The translations under genes were made by a program, and so were the position numbers. Positions 1 through 7,334 of a stretch of DNA of 14,870 bases are shown here, piece after piece. The stretch is from Bacillota bacterium (GTDB lineage: Bacteria; Bacillota; Clostridia; Lachnospirales; Bianqueaceae): the NCBI GenBank assembly GCA_017474705.1, contig JAFVHC010000393.1, forward strand, positions 1 to 14,870, read 5' to 3'. Under the pieces are notes generated by a model. The model did no database searches. It worked only from the letters and a program-made list of their open reading frames with translations, and was not told where the DNA came from. The stretch's first letter is position 1. Each line of letters begins with the position of its first letter.

Positions 1-971
1 GTATGATCCTGGTGGATGCAGAAGCCCTTGAGCTTCTGGTTCACATCATTCAGATAGAACCCTGTCTCCGCGTCGAACCGCAGCGTCCGGAAACCGAACC
101 ATTCTTTGCGGTAATCCAGGATCTGACCTTCTGCACGCAGTTCCGCCGTGCAGCGATATAAGATCGGATGATCCGTATCCCACAGCTGCACGTCCTCCGG
201 ATAGGCGATCACGGAAATATACTCTGTCTCACCTTGATCCACCAAGAGTTTGCGGAATGCATCGGCGATCTCTCTGCCCTCCGGATCATACAGATAGACA
301 CGGACTTCAGCGCGCTCCGGATGGTTTGTCGTGTTCTCGACTTCCACGGAGACCCGTACGATCCACTGTCCATCCTCCAGTTCCGGGCGTACGAACAAGC
401 CTTGCTCCGCGATATGGACCTTTTCTTTCTTGATCAGCCAGACACTGCGGTAGATGCCGCAGCCTTCATACCACCAGCCTTCGTCTTCGCTTGGATCGAT
501 CTCCACCACCAGGACGTTTTCCGCGCCAAAGTGGGCTACATCGGTCATATCCACCGTAAATGGATGATATCCGGACCGGCTCACGTACAGTACCGTTCCG
601 TTGACGTAAACGGTCGCTTCCCGGCTCACACCTTCGAACTCCAGGAGGATCTGCTTATCACGATCCGCCTCGTCCAACAGGAAATGCAGCCGGTACCAGA
701 CCGGGCTTTTGACCTTTCCGCCGTGGAAAACACCGATCTCGCTTTCATCGGTGAAATCATGTGCGATCACGCTGTCATGCGGGACCTCCACGGTCGTCCA
801 GTCACTATCATCATATTCCATGGAGGTGGGGCCCCAGTTCATGGTGACCTTGCCATACAGGCCGCGGACCGCATCGTGCCGGTCCTTCGGCGCCTTTACC
901 AATGATCCTTCATAAAACTTCCAACCGGAACGCAGGGCAAAAAGCCCCGGCTGCTGATCAAAATGCTTCAT
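1..971 (-). CDS. Glycoside hydrolase family 2 (beta-galactosidase/beta-glucuronidase-like), N-terminal part
   Basis: The minus-strand frame opens with ATG at 971 behind a GGGAG ribosome binding site (980-984) and stays open for 323 codons to the window edge, so the 3' part is missing. Residues about 15-180 form the GH2 sugar-binding jelly roll, ending in the hallmark GWWYEGCGIYRSVWL (165-179). Residues about 181-296 look like the immunoglobulin-like domain ending in WFGFRT. The TIM barrel begins at LKGFCIHQDH (314-323), which corresponds to the conserved G-x-x-x-H-x-D entry of GH2 barrels. The catalytic glutamates would lie beyond the edge, so substrate (beta-galactoside, glucuronide, mannoside) cannot be set. 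No signal peptide is visible, so it is probably cytoplasmic. It starts 17 bases after the pyrI stop, with no terminator between, and is probably co-transcribed with pyrBI. The family is confident; the specificity is not. Confidence 0.9.
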   Translation of the reverse strand, partial: MKHFDQQPGLFALRSGWKFYEGSLVKAPKDRHDAVRGLYGKVTMNWGPTSMEYDDSDWTTVEVPHDSVIAHDFTDESEIGVFHGGKVKSPVWYRLHFLLDEADRDKQILLEFEGVSREATVYVNGTVLYVSRSGYHPFTVDMTDVAHFGAENVLVVEIDPSEDEGWWYEGCGIYRSVWLIKKEKVHIAEQGLFVRPELEDGQWIVRVSVEVENTTNHPERAEVRVYLYDPEGREIADAFRKLLVDQGETEYISVIAYPEDVQLWDTDHPILYRCTAELRAEGQILDYRKEWFGFRTLRFDAETGFYLNDVNQKLKGFCIHQDH

Positions 972-987
972 GATGTAAGCTCCCGTA

Positions 988-1425
988 TCATCTCCGATAT
1001 TTGTAGGGCGAAGTTTCGCCGCAGTAAATGCAGCGGTAGACCTCTCCCTCGGCCTCACTATGCTCGAATACATGATCCAGCTCCTGCTCGATGGATGTGA
1101 TGCAGCGCGGATTTTTACACTTGATGATGTTCGTCAGCCGTTTCGGCAGGGTCAAATCCCGTTTCTCCACGATGACTCCGTCCTTGATGATGTTGACGGT
1201 GATGTTGTGATCGATGAAACCCAGGACGTCCAGATCCACCAGATCCAGCCCGCCTTCGATCTTGATGATGTCCTTGCGGCCCATCTTGTTGCTGCGGGCA
1301 TTCTTGATGATGGCCACGCAGGAATCCAGTTTATGCAGTCCCAGGTCATGATAGATGGACATGGCGCGTCCCGCCTGGATATGATCCAGCACCACGCCGT
1401 TTTCCAAAGCTCCTACATTCAGCAT
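988..1425 (-). CDS. pyrI: Aspartate carbamoyltransferase regulatory subunit
   Basis: A 145-residue protein, close to the usual 150 or so of PyrI. In the family it binds CTP/ATP allosterically and, through a zinc domain, assembles PyrB trimers into the holoenzyme. The N-terminal allosteric domain carries IQAGRAM and KIEGG-type segments (16-59), and the C-terminal zinc domain has Cys103, Cys108, Cys132 and Cys135 in C-x4-C...C-x2-C spacing, as in the Escherichia coli protein. Start ATG at 1425 is preceded by AAAGGAG (1436-1442), located inside the end of pyrB; the two genes overlap by 7 bases, which suggests translational coupling and matched subunit amounts. Presence of PyrI separates this organism from Bacillus, whose PyrB works without it. 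The identification is confident. Confidence 0.97.
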   Translation of the reverse strand: MLNVGALENGVVLDHIQAGRAMSIYHDLGLHKLDSCVAIIKNARSNKMGRKDIIKIEGGLDLVDLDVLGFIDHNITVNIIKDGVIVEKRDLTLPKRLTNIIKCKNPRCITSIEQELDHVFEHSEAEGEVYRCIYCGETSPYKYRR

Positions 1426-2351
1426 GCGGTCTCATCTCCTTTCAATCCCAGCAGGGTCATGATCAATGCCATGCGGGCATAAACACCGAAGTGCGCCTGT
1501 TTGAAATATACCGCCCGCGGATCGTCGTCGACCTCCGTGGCGATCTCGTTGACACGCGGCAGGGGATGCATGACCAGGCAGTCCGGACCGGCCAGTTTCA
1601 TTTTCTCCGCGTCCAGGATATAGCTGTCCTTCAGGCGGATATATTCATCCTCATTGAAGAATCGTTCTTTCTGGATACGGGTCATGTACAGGATGTCCAG
1701 CTCGCCGATGACATCTTCCAGCCGTTCGACCTCCTTGAACGGGATGTTCTTGGTCTCCAGACCGAGCTTCCGCACGGAATCCGGTACTCTCAGCTGCTCC
1801 GGAGAGATCAGCACGAAGCGGATGCCTGTATAGCGCGAGAGGGCGAATATCAATGAATGTACCGTGCGGCCGAACTTCAGGTCTCCGCACAAGCCGATGG
1901 TCAGATCCGACAGCCTGCCCTTCAGCGTACGTATCGTGAACAGGTCCGTCAACGTCTGGGTCGGATGCTGATGTCCGCCGTCACCCGCATTGATGACCGG
2001 GATCCAGGACTTCTGCGCCGCTACGAGCGGTGCACCTTCCTTGGGATGCCGGATCGCCGCGATATCCGCATATCCGGAGATGATCCGAATCGTATCCGCT
2101 ACGCTTTCTCCCTTGGCGGCCGAACTGGAATCTGCCGAAGAAAAACCCAATACACTGCCCCCGAGGTTCAGCATCGCGGCTTCGAAGCTGAGGCGGGTGC
2201 GGGTACTGGGTTCATAGAACAGCGTCGCGATCTTCTTGCCTTTGCAGACGTCACGGAAACGGGCCGGATCCTGACGGATCTCCTCCGCCAGGTCCAGCAC
2301 CTGATCGAGTTCTGCAACAGAAAAATCCAGAGGATTCAAAAAGTGGCGCAT
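1419..2351 (-). CDS. pyrB: Aspartate carbamoyltransferase catalytic subunit
   Basis: A 310-residue enzyme of the usual family length that joins carbamoyl phosphate and L-aspartate to give N-carbamoyl-L-aspartate, the committed step of pyrimidine synthesis in the cytoplasm. The carbamoyl-phosphate loop FYEPSTRTR is at 45-53 (Ser49, Thr50, Arg51, Thr52, Arg53), the mobile-loop lysine is Lys80 in SSAAKGES, HQHPTQ at 127-132 carries the HPxQ motif, and the aspartate-side HPLPR is at 262-266. Start ATG at 2351 has AAAAGGAG just upstream (2358-2365 region). A near-consensus promoter lies directly upstream (2385-2413), predicting a leader of only about 27 bases. That leaves no room for a PyrR-type attenuator or antiterminator, so regulation through PyrI allostery or initiation is more likely. 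It is followed by overlapping pyrI. Confidence 0.98.
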   Translation of the reverse strand: MRHFLNPLDFSVAELDQVLDLAEEIRQDPARFRDVCKGKKIATLFYEPSTRTRLSFEAAMLNLGGSVLGFSSADSSSAAKGESVADTIRIISGYADIAAIRHPKEGAPLVAAQKSWIPVINAGDGGHQHPTQTLTDLFTIRTLKGRLSDLTIGLCGDLKFGRTVHSLIFALSRYTGIRFVLISPEQLRVPDSVRKLGLETKNIPFKEVERLEDVIGELDILYMTRIQKERFFNEDEYIRLKDSYILDAEKMKLAGPDCLVMHPLPRVNEIATEVDDDPRAVYFKQAHFGVYARMALIMTLLGLKGDETAC

Positions 2352-2384
2352 AGTGATCTCCTTTTAATGCCTTTCGTTGATCCG

Positions 2385-2413
2385 ATTATACGGAACATAA
2401 GATCCTTTTGCAA
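2385..2413 (-). promoter_or_regulatory. Sigma-A type promoter of pyrBI
   Basis: Reading the minus strand, TTGCAA (2408-2413) and a perfect TATAAT (2385-2390) are separated by exactly 17 bases. The -35 box starts only a few bases beyond the stop codon of the lipoprotein gene (2419-2421). The predicted start is near 2378, giving a leader of about 27 bases before pyrB. No terminator is seen between the lipoprotein gene and pyrB, so readthrough from upstream may add to this promoter. Confidence 0.8.
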
Positions 2414-2418
2414 GCTTT

Positions 2419-3702
2419 TTAGCGGAATGTCACGTAAAACCAGACCGCCTGGCTCTCATCCATGTAATACCAGACCAGATCGAAGGAAAAACCATAGTAG
2501 CTGGCTGCGTAATCGATGTAGCTTTGGGTATCGTCCAGGAAATCCCGGTACATGGAAGTATCCTGGATCTGGAAAGCGAACGAACCTTCCGCTCCCGACG
2601 TCCAGACCCGGTACAGCAGGTCATCGAACAAGGCCTGCAGAGATTCGTCCGGCAATACGAAAGTCCAGTTGCGGAAATGATAGCAGCCTTCCATGGTATC
2701 CGCACCGGGAAGATCAAAGTATTGATACGACTGCTGCAGATCATATTGTCCGCGGATCATATTACGGTCCACATTGACCAGACCGTAGATGTACAGTTCA
2801 GGGAACTCCGGTGCATCGATGTCATCATGGGTGATATCCAGATCGTACCAGGTCCCGTCGATCTGGACGACGTTCCAGGCATGGCCGTCAGAATCATCCA
2901 GCAGGCGGCCGGTCAGGATATAGTTGGGGATGCCCGCCCGGTCCATCAGCCATTTGAACGTCAACGCGATGCCATCGCACTTGGCCCGGTTTTCGACCAG
3001 CATGCCATACGGGTTCTCGGCATTCGTGGTCGTGCGGTCATAGGTGTTGTGGGAGATGATATAACGGTATATGTACAGTTCCTTTTCATAATCAGAAAGG
3101 CCTGCCATTTCCGCTTCCATCTGCTCCAGGACCGCTTCGGCCTGCGTCATTTTGTTCTGGAGCGCCGTTGCATCCATCGCATATTCTATGGTACGCGATG
3201 TCACCTGTCCATCCCCGTTGGTATAGTATGTATAGGTGGCTTCCCGGTTATAGTGCATCATTTCAGGGCACTCATAGACGAGCATCTGCGCCAGCATGTC
3301 GTTCTGTTCCGGCGTGATCGGGAACGGATAGTAGCAACGCTCCTCAAACTGCTGCGCTGCAAGATAGAGCGCTTTGAAATCCTCCAGTTCTTCCTGCGAA
3401 AGCCGGTTGATAAAGTATTTATTGGAAAGATACGGGATCTCCACCTCCACCGGCTGCGGCGGGCCTTCTTCCTCAAAATCGAAATCTTCCTCTTCCCAGG
3501 CTTCTTCATGAGGGACCGGGGTCGGCGCAAGATCTCCGCCCTGTTCTTTGCGCTCACCGTCATGTCCGGAATCCTGCTGTTCTTCTTCGGTCTCCGAAGA
3601 AGACGGCGGCGCGAAAACGTTACCGATCTGGCTCGCTTTCCCGCAGGCTGTGACCATACAGACCAATAACAATATCAAAATGAAACAACGTGATCGTTTC
3701 AC
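2419..3702 (-). CDS. Lipoprotein with transglutaminase-like cysteine-protease-fold domain
   Basis: A 427-residue protein beginning with a lipoprotein signal: basic start, hydrophobic ILILLLVCMV, then lipobox VTAC with Cys20 as the predicted lipidated residue. An acidic, low-complexity linker (about 36-83, rich in Glu, Gln, Pro) follows. The folded part (about 85-427) contains a transglutaminase-like core with Cys242 in AKCDGIAL, His274 in GHAWNVVQ and Asp289 in WYDLDITHDD, the full Cys-His-Asp triad. It should therefore sit outside the membrane; members of the superfamily act as proteases, peptidases or cross-linking enzymes, and the substrate here is unknown. The start is GTG at 3702, chosen because AGGAGG (3711-3716) sits 8 bases upstream and the signal peptide begins exactly there. 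The gene follows the yigZ stop with no gap (TAAGTG), so translation is probably coupled. Confidence 0.88.
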   Translation of the reverse strand: MKRSRCFILILLLVCMVTACGKASQIGNVFAPPSSSETEEEQQDSGHDGERKEQGGDLAPTPVPHEEAWEEEDFDFEEEGPPQPVEVEIPYLSNKYFINRLSQEELEDFKALYLAAQQFEERCYYPFPITPEQNDMLAQMLVYECPEMMHYNREATYTYYTNGDGQVTSRTIEYAMDATALQNKMTQAEAVLEQMEAEMAGLSDYEKELYIYRYIISHNTYDRTTTNAENPYGMLVENRAKCDGIALTFKWLMDRAGIPNYILTGRLLDDSDGHAWNVVQIDGTWYDLDITHDDIDAPEFPELYIYGLVNVDRNMIRGQYDLQQSYQYFDLPGADTMEGCYHFRNWTFVLPDESLQALFDDLLYRVWTSGAEGSFAFQIQDTSMYRDFLDDTQSYIDYAASYYGFSFDLVWYYMDESQAVWFYVTFR

Positions 3703-4377
3703 TTACGCTTCCTCCTCGGCTGCGGGTATATCGTAATAATACCACTGCCCTTCATGTTCCGCAGCCAGCACTTCCGCCTCATAGACCGGTTCGATCCGGC
3801 CTTCGCTCAGTGCGGTGATCCGTTGAGCGAACAGTTCTTTGTTTTCAAGCGGGACCAAGACCTTCATTTCGACCTGGTCGGTATAGATCGTGTCCTCGAT
3901 GGCATAGCCGTCCTGCATCAGTCCATACTGCATCTTCCCCAGCATCGTATATTCCATGAGCAGCGAAGCCCTGAGATATGAACACTTTTCGATGATCCCG
4001 GCTTTGTCCAGCGCGATGCGGCCCGCATGGCCATACGCCCGCACCAGGCCTCCCGTACCCAGCAGGGTGCCGCCAAAATACCGCACGGTGACAAGCAAGG
4101 TATTGTGCAGGTCCTCACCCTGCAGAAGGTTCAGCAGCGGCATGCCGGCGGTATGGACCGGTTCCCCGTCGTCCGAAAAACGGCGCACTTCTTTACGGAT
4201 GCCGATGCTGTAGGCATAGACTCCGTTGTGGGTAGCGTTCCAGTACTCTTTGCGCAGCCGTTCCAGGATCTGAAGGATCTCCTCCTCTGTTTCCACAGGA
4301 AAGGCCATCCCGATGAAACGGGATTTTTTCTCGACAAACTCGTCAGAAGCCGCCTGAAAGACCGTTTTGAACCGCAT
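3703..4377 (-). CDS. yigZ: YigZ/IMPACT family protein (UPF0029)
   Basis: A 224-residue protein matching the length and architecture of bacterial YigZ (YvyE in Bacillus): an N-terminal IMPACT/UPF0029 domain (about 15-125) and a C-terminal ferredoxin-like DUF1949-type domain (about 135-200). The family signature is plain: SDDGEPVHTAGMPLL (68-82) followed by VRYFGGTLLGTGGLVRAYG (98-116). The biochemical role is not settled in bacteria; the eukaryotic relative IMPACT regulates Gcn2 and a nucleic-acid or ribosome link has been proposed. Start ATG at 4377 has AAGGAT upstream (4386-4391). It is the first gene of a leftward unit and is divergent from the penicillin-binding protein gene, with 135 bases between the two starts. 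The C-terminal EEEA codons double as the ribosome binding site of the next gene. Confidence 0.93.
   Translation of the reverse strand: MRFKTVFQAASDEFVEKKSRFIGMAFPVETEEEILQILERLRKEYWNATHNGVYAYSIGIRKEVRRFSDDGEPVHTAGMPLLNLLQGEDLHNTLLVTVRYFGGTLLGTGGLVRAYGHAGRIALDKAGIIEKCSYLRASLLMEYTMLGKMQYGLMQDGYAIEDTIYTDQVEMKVLVPLENKELFAQRITALSEGRIEPVYEAEVLAAEHEGQWYYYDIPAAEEEA
3711..3716 (-). promoter_or_regulatory. Ribosome binding site that fixes the GTG start of the lipoprotein
   Basis: AGGAGG on the minus strand lies 8 bases before the GTG at 3702. It is part of the last codons of the upstream gene (GAG GAG GAA GCG TAA), so the Glu-rich C-terminus of the YigZ protein and the initiation signal of its neighbour are the same bases. 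No in-frame ATG offers a complete signal peptide, which supports the GTG start. Confidence 0.85.
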
Positions 4378-4411
4378 TGTGACACATCCTTAACATTAAT
4401 TTCATTTTTAT

Positions 4412-4440
4412 ATTATAACACAAGTCTTCACAATTGTATA
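4412..4440 (-). promoter_or_regulatory. Extended -10 promoter for yigZ and downstream genes
   Basis: On the minus strand TGT-TATAAT gives an extended -10 (TATAAT 4412-4417, TG at 4419-4420), with a poor -35 TATACA at 4435-4440 and a 17-base spacer. The predicted start is near 4405, about 28 bases before the ATG. It is interlocked with the oppositely directed promoter of the penicillin-binding protein gene. Confidence 0.65.
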
Positions 4441-4455
4441 TTTTTTTGCTATAAT
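4427..4455 (+). promoter_or_regulatory. Extended -10 promoter for the class A penicillin-binding protein
   Basis: TTCACA (4427-4432), a 17-base spacer and perfect TATAAT (4450-4455) preceded by TGC (4447-4449) make a strong extended -10 promoter. The predicted start is about 4462, leaving a leader of about 51 bases to ATG 4513. The -35 box lies inside the spacer of the yigZ promoter and vice versa. Confidence 0.75.
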
Positions 4456-4469
4456 AGAACTTGTATATT
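4434..4469. repeat. 9-bp direct repeat TTGTATATT flanking the PBP -10 box
   Basis: TTGTATATT occurs at 4434-4442 and again at 4461-4469, 27 bases start to start. The first copy lies in the promoter spacer just before the -10 and overlaps the -35 of the divergent yigZ promoter; the second spans the predicted transcription start. A shorter repeat, CACAA at 4419-4423 and 4429-4433, is spaced 10 bases. These may be operator half sites, but AT-rich promoter DNA can give such matches by chance. Confidence 0.35.
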
Positions 4470-4512
4470 CAAATACTATGCCCTTATGTGGCTTTTTTGA
4501 AAGGAACCTCAT

Positions 4513-7203
4513 ATGGATTTCAGTAAAGCTTATAACCGTACCAGGCGTCTGGGCCGCTTCCATACCGCGGAGAAATTATACTCGCGCGCCTGGCTGTATG
4601 CCCTGCGCATCGCCTGCATCGGAGTCCTGGTCGGCGGTTTCGCCGCTGCCGGTATCCTGCTGGGCGCGTTCATGGGCATCATCAATCGGGCACCTGAGAT
4701 GTCCATGGCCAACTTCGATATCAACACCAGTACTTCCTATATATACAATCGCGATGGAAAGGAACTGGTGCAGCTCAGGACCGAGATCAACCGTATCTAT
4801 GTGGACGCGGCTCACATCTCGCCCCATCTGATGCACGCCATCGTCGCTGTCGAGGACGACCGTTTCTATCAGCATAACGGTATCGACATCCAGGCGATCA
4901 TGCGTGCCGGCGTCTCCCAGCTCAAGGGCAGCAGCGAAGGTGGTTCCACCATCACGCAGCAGCTCATCAAGAACATGGTCCTTACGTCCGAACAAACGCT
5001 CACCCGTAAATTCCAGGAATGGTATCTCGCCCTCAATCTGGAGCACGAGCTGACCGAAAAATACGGCCGCGACCGCTGCAAGGAACTCATTCTCGAGACC
5101 TATATCAACTACGTCAACTACGGCAACTCCACCTATGGACCGGAAGCGGCGGCACAGCGGTATTTCAACAAAAGCGCTGCGGATCTGACGATCTCTGAAG
5201 CAGCCTTGCTGGCCGGCGTCATCAACGCCCCTTCCCGCTACGATCCTATCGAGAACTACGACAACATGAGCCGTGAGCGTCAGGAACTGGTGCTCCTGCG
5301 CATGCACGATCAAGGCTATATCACCGATGAGGAATATCAGGAAGCGCTGGAGGACGACGTCTTCGGGCGTATCCAGAAGAACAACAAAAAATACAAGAAG
5401 AAGCAGAAGAACGAGGTCTATTCCTATTATATGGATGCGGCCATCAACCAGGTCATCGCCGACCTGTCCAAGGAGTATGGCTACACCTATTCCGAAGCTT
5501 CCAGACTGCTGTACTATGGCGGTCTGAAGGTATATATGGCGCAGGATGAAGAGAAACAGGCCGTGCTGGACCGGATCTATGCTGACGACAGCAACTTCGA
5601 GCGTGCCCATTGGTACCAGCTTACCTATTATCTTACCATCTTCGACGAAAAAGATCCGGACGATATGTCCTTGGCGCAGAACCTTTACTTTGTCGGTCTG
5701 TATGCCAGCGAAGACGAGATGCAGTGGGCGATCGATGATTTCAAGTCCCAGCATCTGAAATCCGGCATGGTATCCGGCAAGGATTACGTCGAGAGCCAGG
5801 ACGTTTATGATGAACCCCAGTCCACAGCCGTCCTAATGGATCAGAAGACAGGCGTGGTCCTGGCCATCGTCGGCGGCCGTGGCGAAAAGACGCAAAGCCG
5901 TTCTTTGAACCGAGCCACCGATACCGCGCGTCAGCCGGGTTCTACCTTCAAGGTCATCGCGTCCTTTACCGGCGCGATCGATTCCGGCCATTGTACACCC
6001 GCTTCCGTTTACGACGATGTTCCCTTTACCTACGGTGACTGGACGGTCCACAACTGGTGGGGCGATTCCTACAAAGGCCTGTGTACACTTCGTGAAGCCA
6101 CGGCCAACTCACAGAACATCATCGCAGCCAAATGCATGATCGACTATGGTGTAGAGAACAACTTCGAGTACGTTAAGAGCTACGGTTTCACTACCCTGCG
6201 TGAGGAGCCGGATGAAAACGGCGTCACCGACGTCGTTCCGTCCCTGTGTCTGGGTTCCGGCAGTGTCACCAACCTGGAACTGACTGCCGCATATGCTACC
6301 ATCGCCAATGGCGGTGTTTACCATGAGCCCATCTTCTACACCCGCGTCGAGGATTCGGAGGGCAACATCGTTCTTGATAAGCAGCCCGAGACCCACCGCG
6401 TCATCAAAGAAACCACCGCTTTCCTTCTTACCAGCATGATGGAGGACTGCGTCAGCGGCGCCAATGGCGGTACCGGTACCTACGCAGACTTCGATACCAG
6501 TATGGGCATCGCCGGTAAGACCGGTACGACTTCCGACGAGCACGATCTTTGGTTCGTCGGCTTCACTCCCTATTACACCCTGGGTATTTGGACCGGCTAC
6601 GACTATTACACATATAAAAACGTGGACGATTCCGTCGCCCGCGTGACAGGCTTCTATCATATCATGCTGTTCAACACGATCATGTCCGAACTGCACGAGG
6701 GTCTGGAGCGCAGGCAGTTCAGTATCCCGGACGGGATCACCACCAGACTGGTCTGTACCGAATCCGGGCAGTTGGCCACAAGCCTTTGCAGCGCCGACAG
6801 CCGCCACTGTGTCTACACTGAATATTTCGATGCCAACAATGCTCCGACCGAGTACTGCAAAGTTCACGTGGGCGGCACGGTATGCTCCGAGACAGGCATG
6901 GCACCGACCAAGTATTGCCCGAGCACCCGCAGCGGCGTCTTCATCCAGCGTACCGAGGAGCAGCTGAAGGCCATCGACCGCACACAGACCGGCAAGATCG
7001 CCGACTGGCGTTATGAAGCGCCTTCCAATTTCAGTTCTTCCGGCGCTACCTGCAACGTCCATACCGAAGCCTGGTACAAAGAACAGCAGGAGAAAAAGAA
7101 AGCCGAAGAAGAGGCCAAAAAGAAAAAGAAGAAAAAGAAGGCTGAAAGCTCCGAGACTACGGAGGACAGCGGCTCTTCCAATGACTCCGGAAGTGATGAT
7201 TGA
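4513..7203 (+). CDS. Class A penicillin-binding protein (bifunctional transglycosylase/transpeptidase, PBP1A type)
   Basis: An 896-residue peptidoglycan synthase that polymerises glycan strands from lipid II and cross-links stem peptides outside the membrane. A basic cytoplasmic start is followed by a membrane anchor (about 30-57). The GT51 glycosyltransferase domain (about 85-260) shows VAVEDDRF with catalytic Glu114, GGSTITQQLIKNM (143-155) and KELILETYINYVNYG (190-204) with Glu195. The transpeptidase domain (about 430-720) has SxxK PGSTFK with Ser477, SxN at 533-535 and KTGTT at 669-673. The C-terminal extension is Cys-rich with two similar C-x10-C units (748-759, 791-802), then a Lys/Glu helix (about 855-876) and an acidic Ser/Asp tail. 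Start ATG at 4513 follows GAAAGGAA (4499-4506). It is transcribed alone from its own promoter and closed by a terminator. Orthology to a named gene (ponA, pbpF) is not resolvable here. Confidence 0.97.
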   Translation: MDFSKAYNRTRRLGRFHTAEKLYSRAWLYALRIACIGVLVGGFAAAGILLGAFMGIINRAPEMSMANFDINTSTSYIYNRDGKELVQLRTEINRIYVDAAHISPHLMHAIVAVEDDRFYQHNGIDIQAIMRAGVSQLKGSSEGGSTITQQLIKNMVLTSEQTLTRKFQEWYLALNLEHELTEKYGRDRCKELILETYINYVNYGNSTYGPEAAAQRYFNKSAADLTISEAALLAGVINAPSRYDPIENYDNMSRERQELVLLRMHDQGYITDEEYQEALEDDVFGRIQKNNKKYKKKQKNEVYSYYMDAAINQVIADLSKEYGYTYSEASRLLYYGGLKVYMAQDEEKQAVLDRIYADDSNFERAHWYQLTYYLTIFDEKDPDDMSLAQNLYFVGLYASEDEMQWAIDDFKSQHLKSGMVSGKDYVESQDVYDEPQSTAVLMDQKTGVVLAIVGGRGEKTQSRSLNRATDTARQPGSTFKVIASFTGAIDSGHCTPASVYDDVPFTYGDWTVHNWWGDSYKGLCTLREATANSQNIIAAKCMIDYGVENNFEYVKSYGFTTLREEPDENGVTDVVPSLCLGSGSVTNLELTAAYATIANGGVYHEPIFYTRVEDSEGNIVLDKQPETHRVIKETTAFLLTSMMEDCVSGANGGTGTYADFDTSMGIAGKTGTTSDEHDLWFVGFTPYYTLGIWTGYDYYTYKNVDDSVARVTGFYHIMLFNTIMSELHEGLERRQFSIPDGITTRLVCTESGQLATSLCSADSRHCVYTEYFDANNAPTEYCKVHVGGTVCSETGMAPTKYCPSTRSGVFIQRTEEQLKAIDRTQTGKIADWRYEAPSNFSSSGATCNVHTEAWYKEQQEKKKAEEEAKKKKKKKKAESSETTEDSGSSNDSGSDD

Positions 7204-7208
7204 TCCTC

Positions 7209-7242
7209 AAAGGAACCGTTTATCGACGGTTCCTTTTCTTTT
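7209..7242 (+). terminator. Rho-independent terminator after the penicillin-binding protein gene
   Basis: An 11-bp perfect stem, AAAGGAACCGT (7209-7219) pairing with ACGGTTCCTTT (7226-7236), encloses the loop TTATCG. It is followed by TCTTTT, giving a U-rich tail. It begins 5 bases after the stop codon and separates this gene from the GH2 gene downstream. Confidence 0.92.
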
Positions 7243-7295
7243 ACAGAATAATCCATCTTTTCCAAAGACTGTGCATCCCTGTCTTTCCATTTTCA

Positions 7296-7304
7296 TGATA
7301 TAAT
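7296..7304 (+). promoter_or_regulatory. Extended -10 promoter for the second GH2 gene
   Basis: TGA-TATAAT (TATAAT at 7299-7304) is a perfect extended -10 in the 131-base gap after the terminator. No good -35 hexamer lies 16-18 bases upstream, which extended -10 promoters tolerate. The predicted start near 7311 gives a leader of about 24 bases with AGGAGGT (7323-7329) before ATG 7335. Confidence 0.6.
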
Positions 7305-7334
7305 GAAGATAATCTTAACCGCAGGAGGTATTCC

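Noticed and set aside
168..905. Plus-strand open frame at the left end
   Set aside because: It is the shadow of the GH2 gene on the minus strand, whose frame contains the hallmark GWWYEGCGIYRSVWL segment.
2524..3669. Plus-strand open frame of about 380 codons opposite the lipoprotein gene
   Set aside because: The minus strand carries a signal peptide, lipobox and catalytic triad; the plus-strand translation is His/Arg/Ile-rich with no domain and no start signals.
4576..5754. Long open frame antisense to the penicillin-binding protein gene (also 6109-7062 minus)
   Set aside because: It lies opposite conserved GT51 and transpeptidase coding sequence, has no recognisable domain and no ribosome binding site, and such frames are expected on the complement of GC-rich genes.
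7204..7334. Possible small gene or RNA in the gap after the penicillin-binding protein gene
   Set aside because: The 131 bases are explained by a terminator (7209-7242) and the promoter and ribosome binding site of the next gene; no separate frame with start signals is visible.
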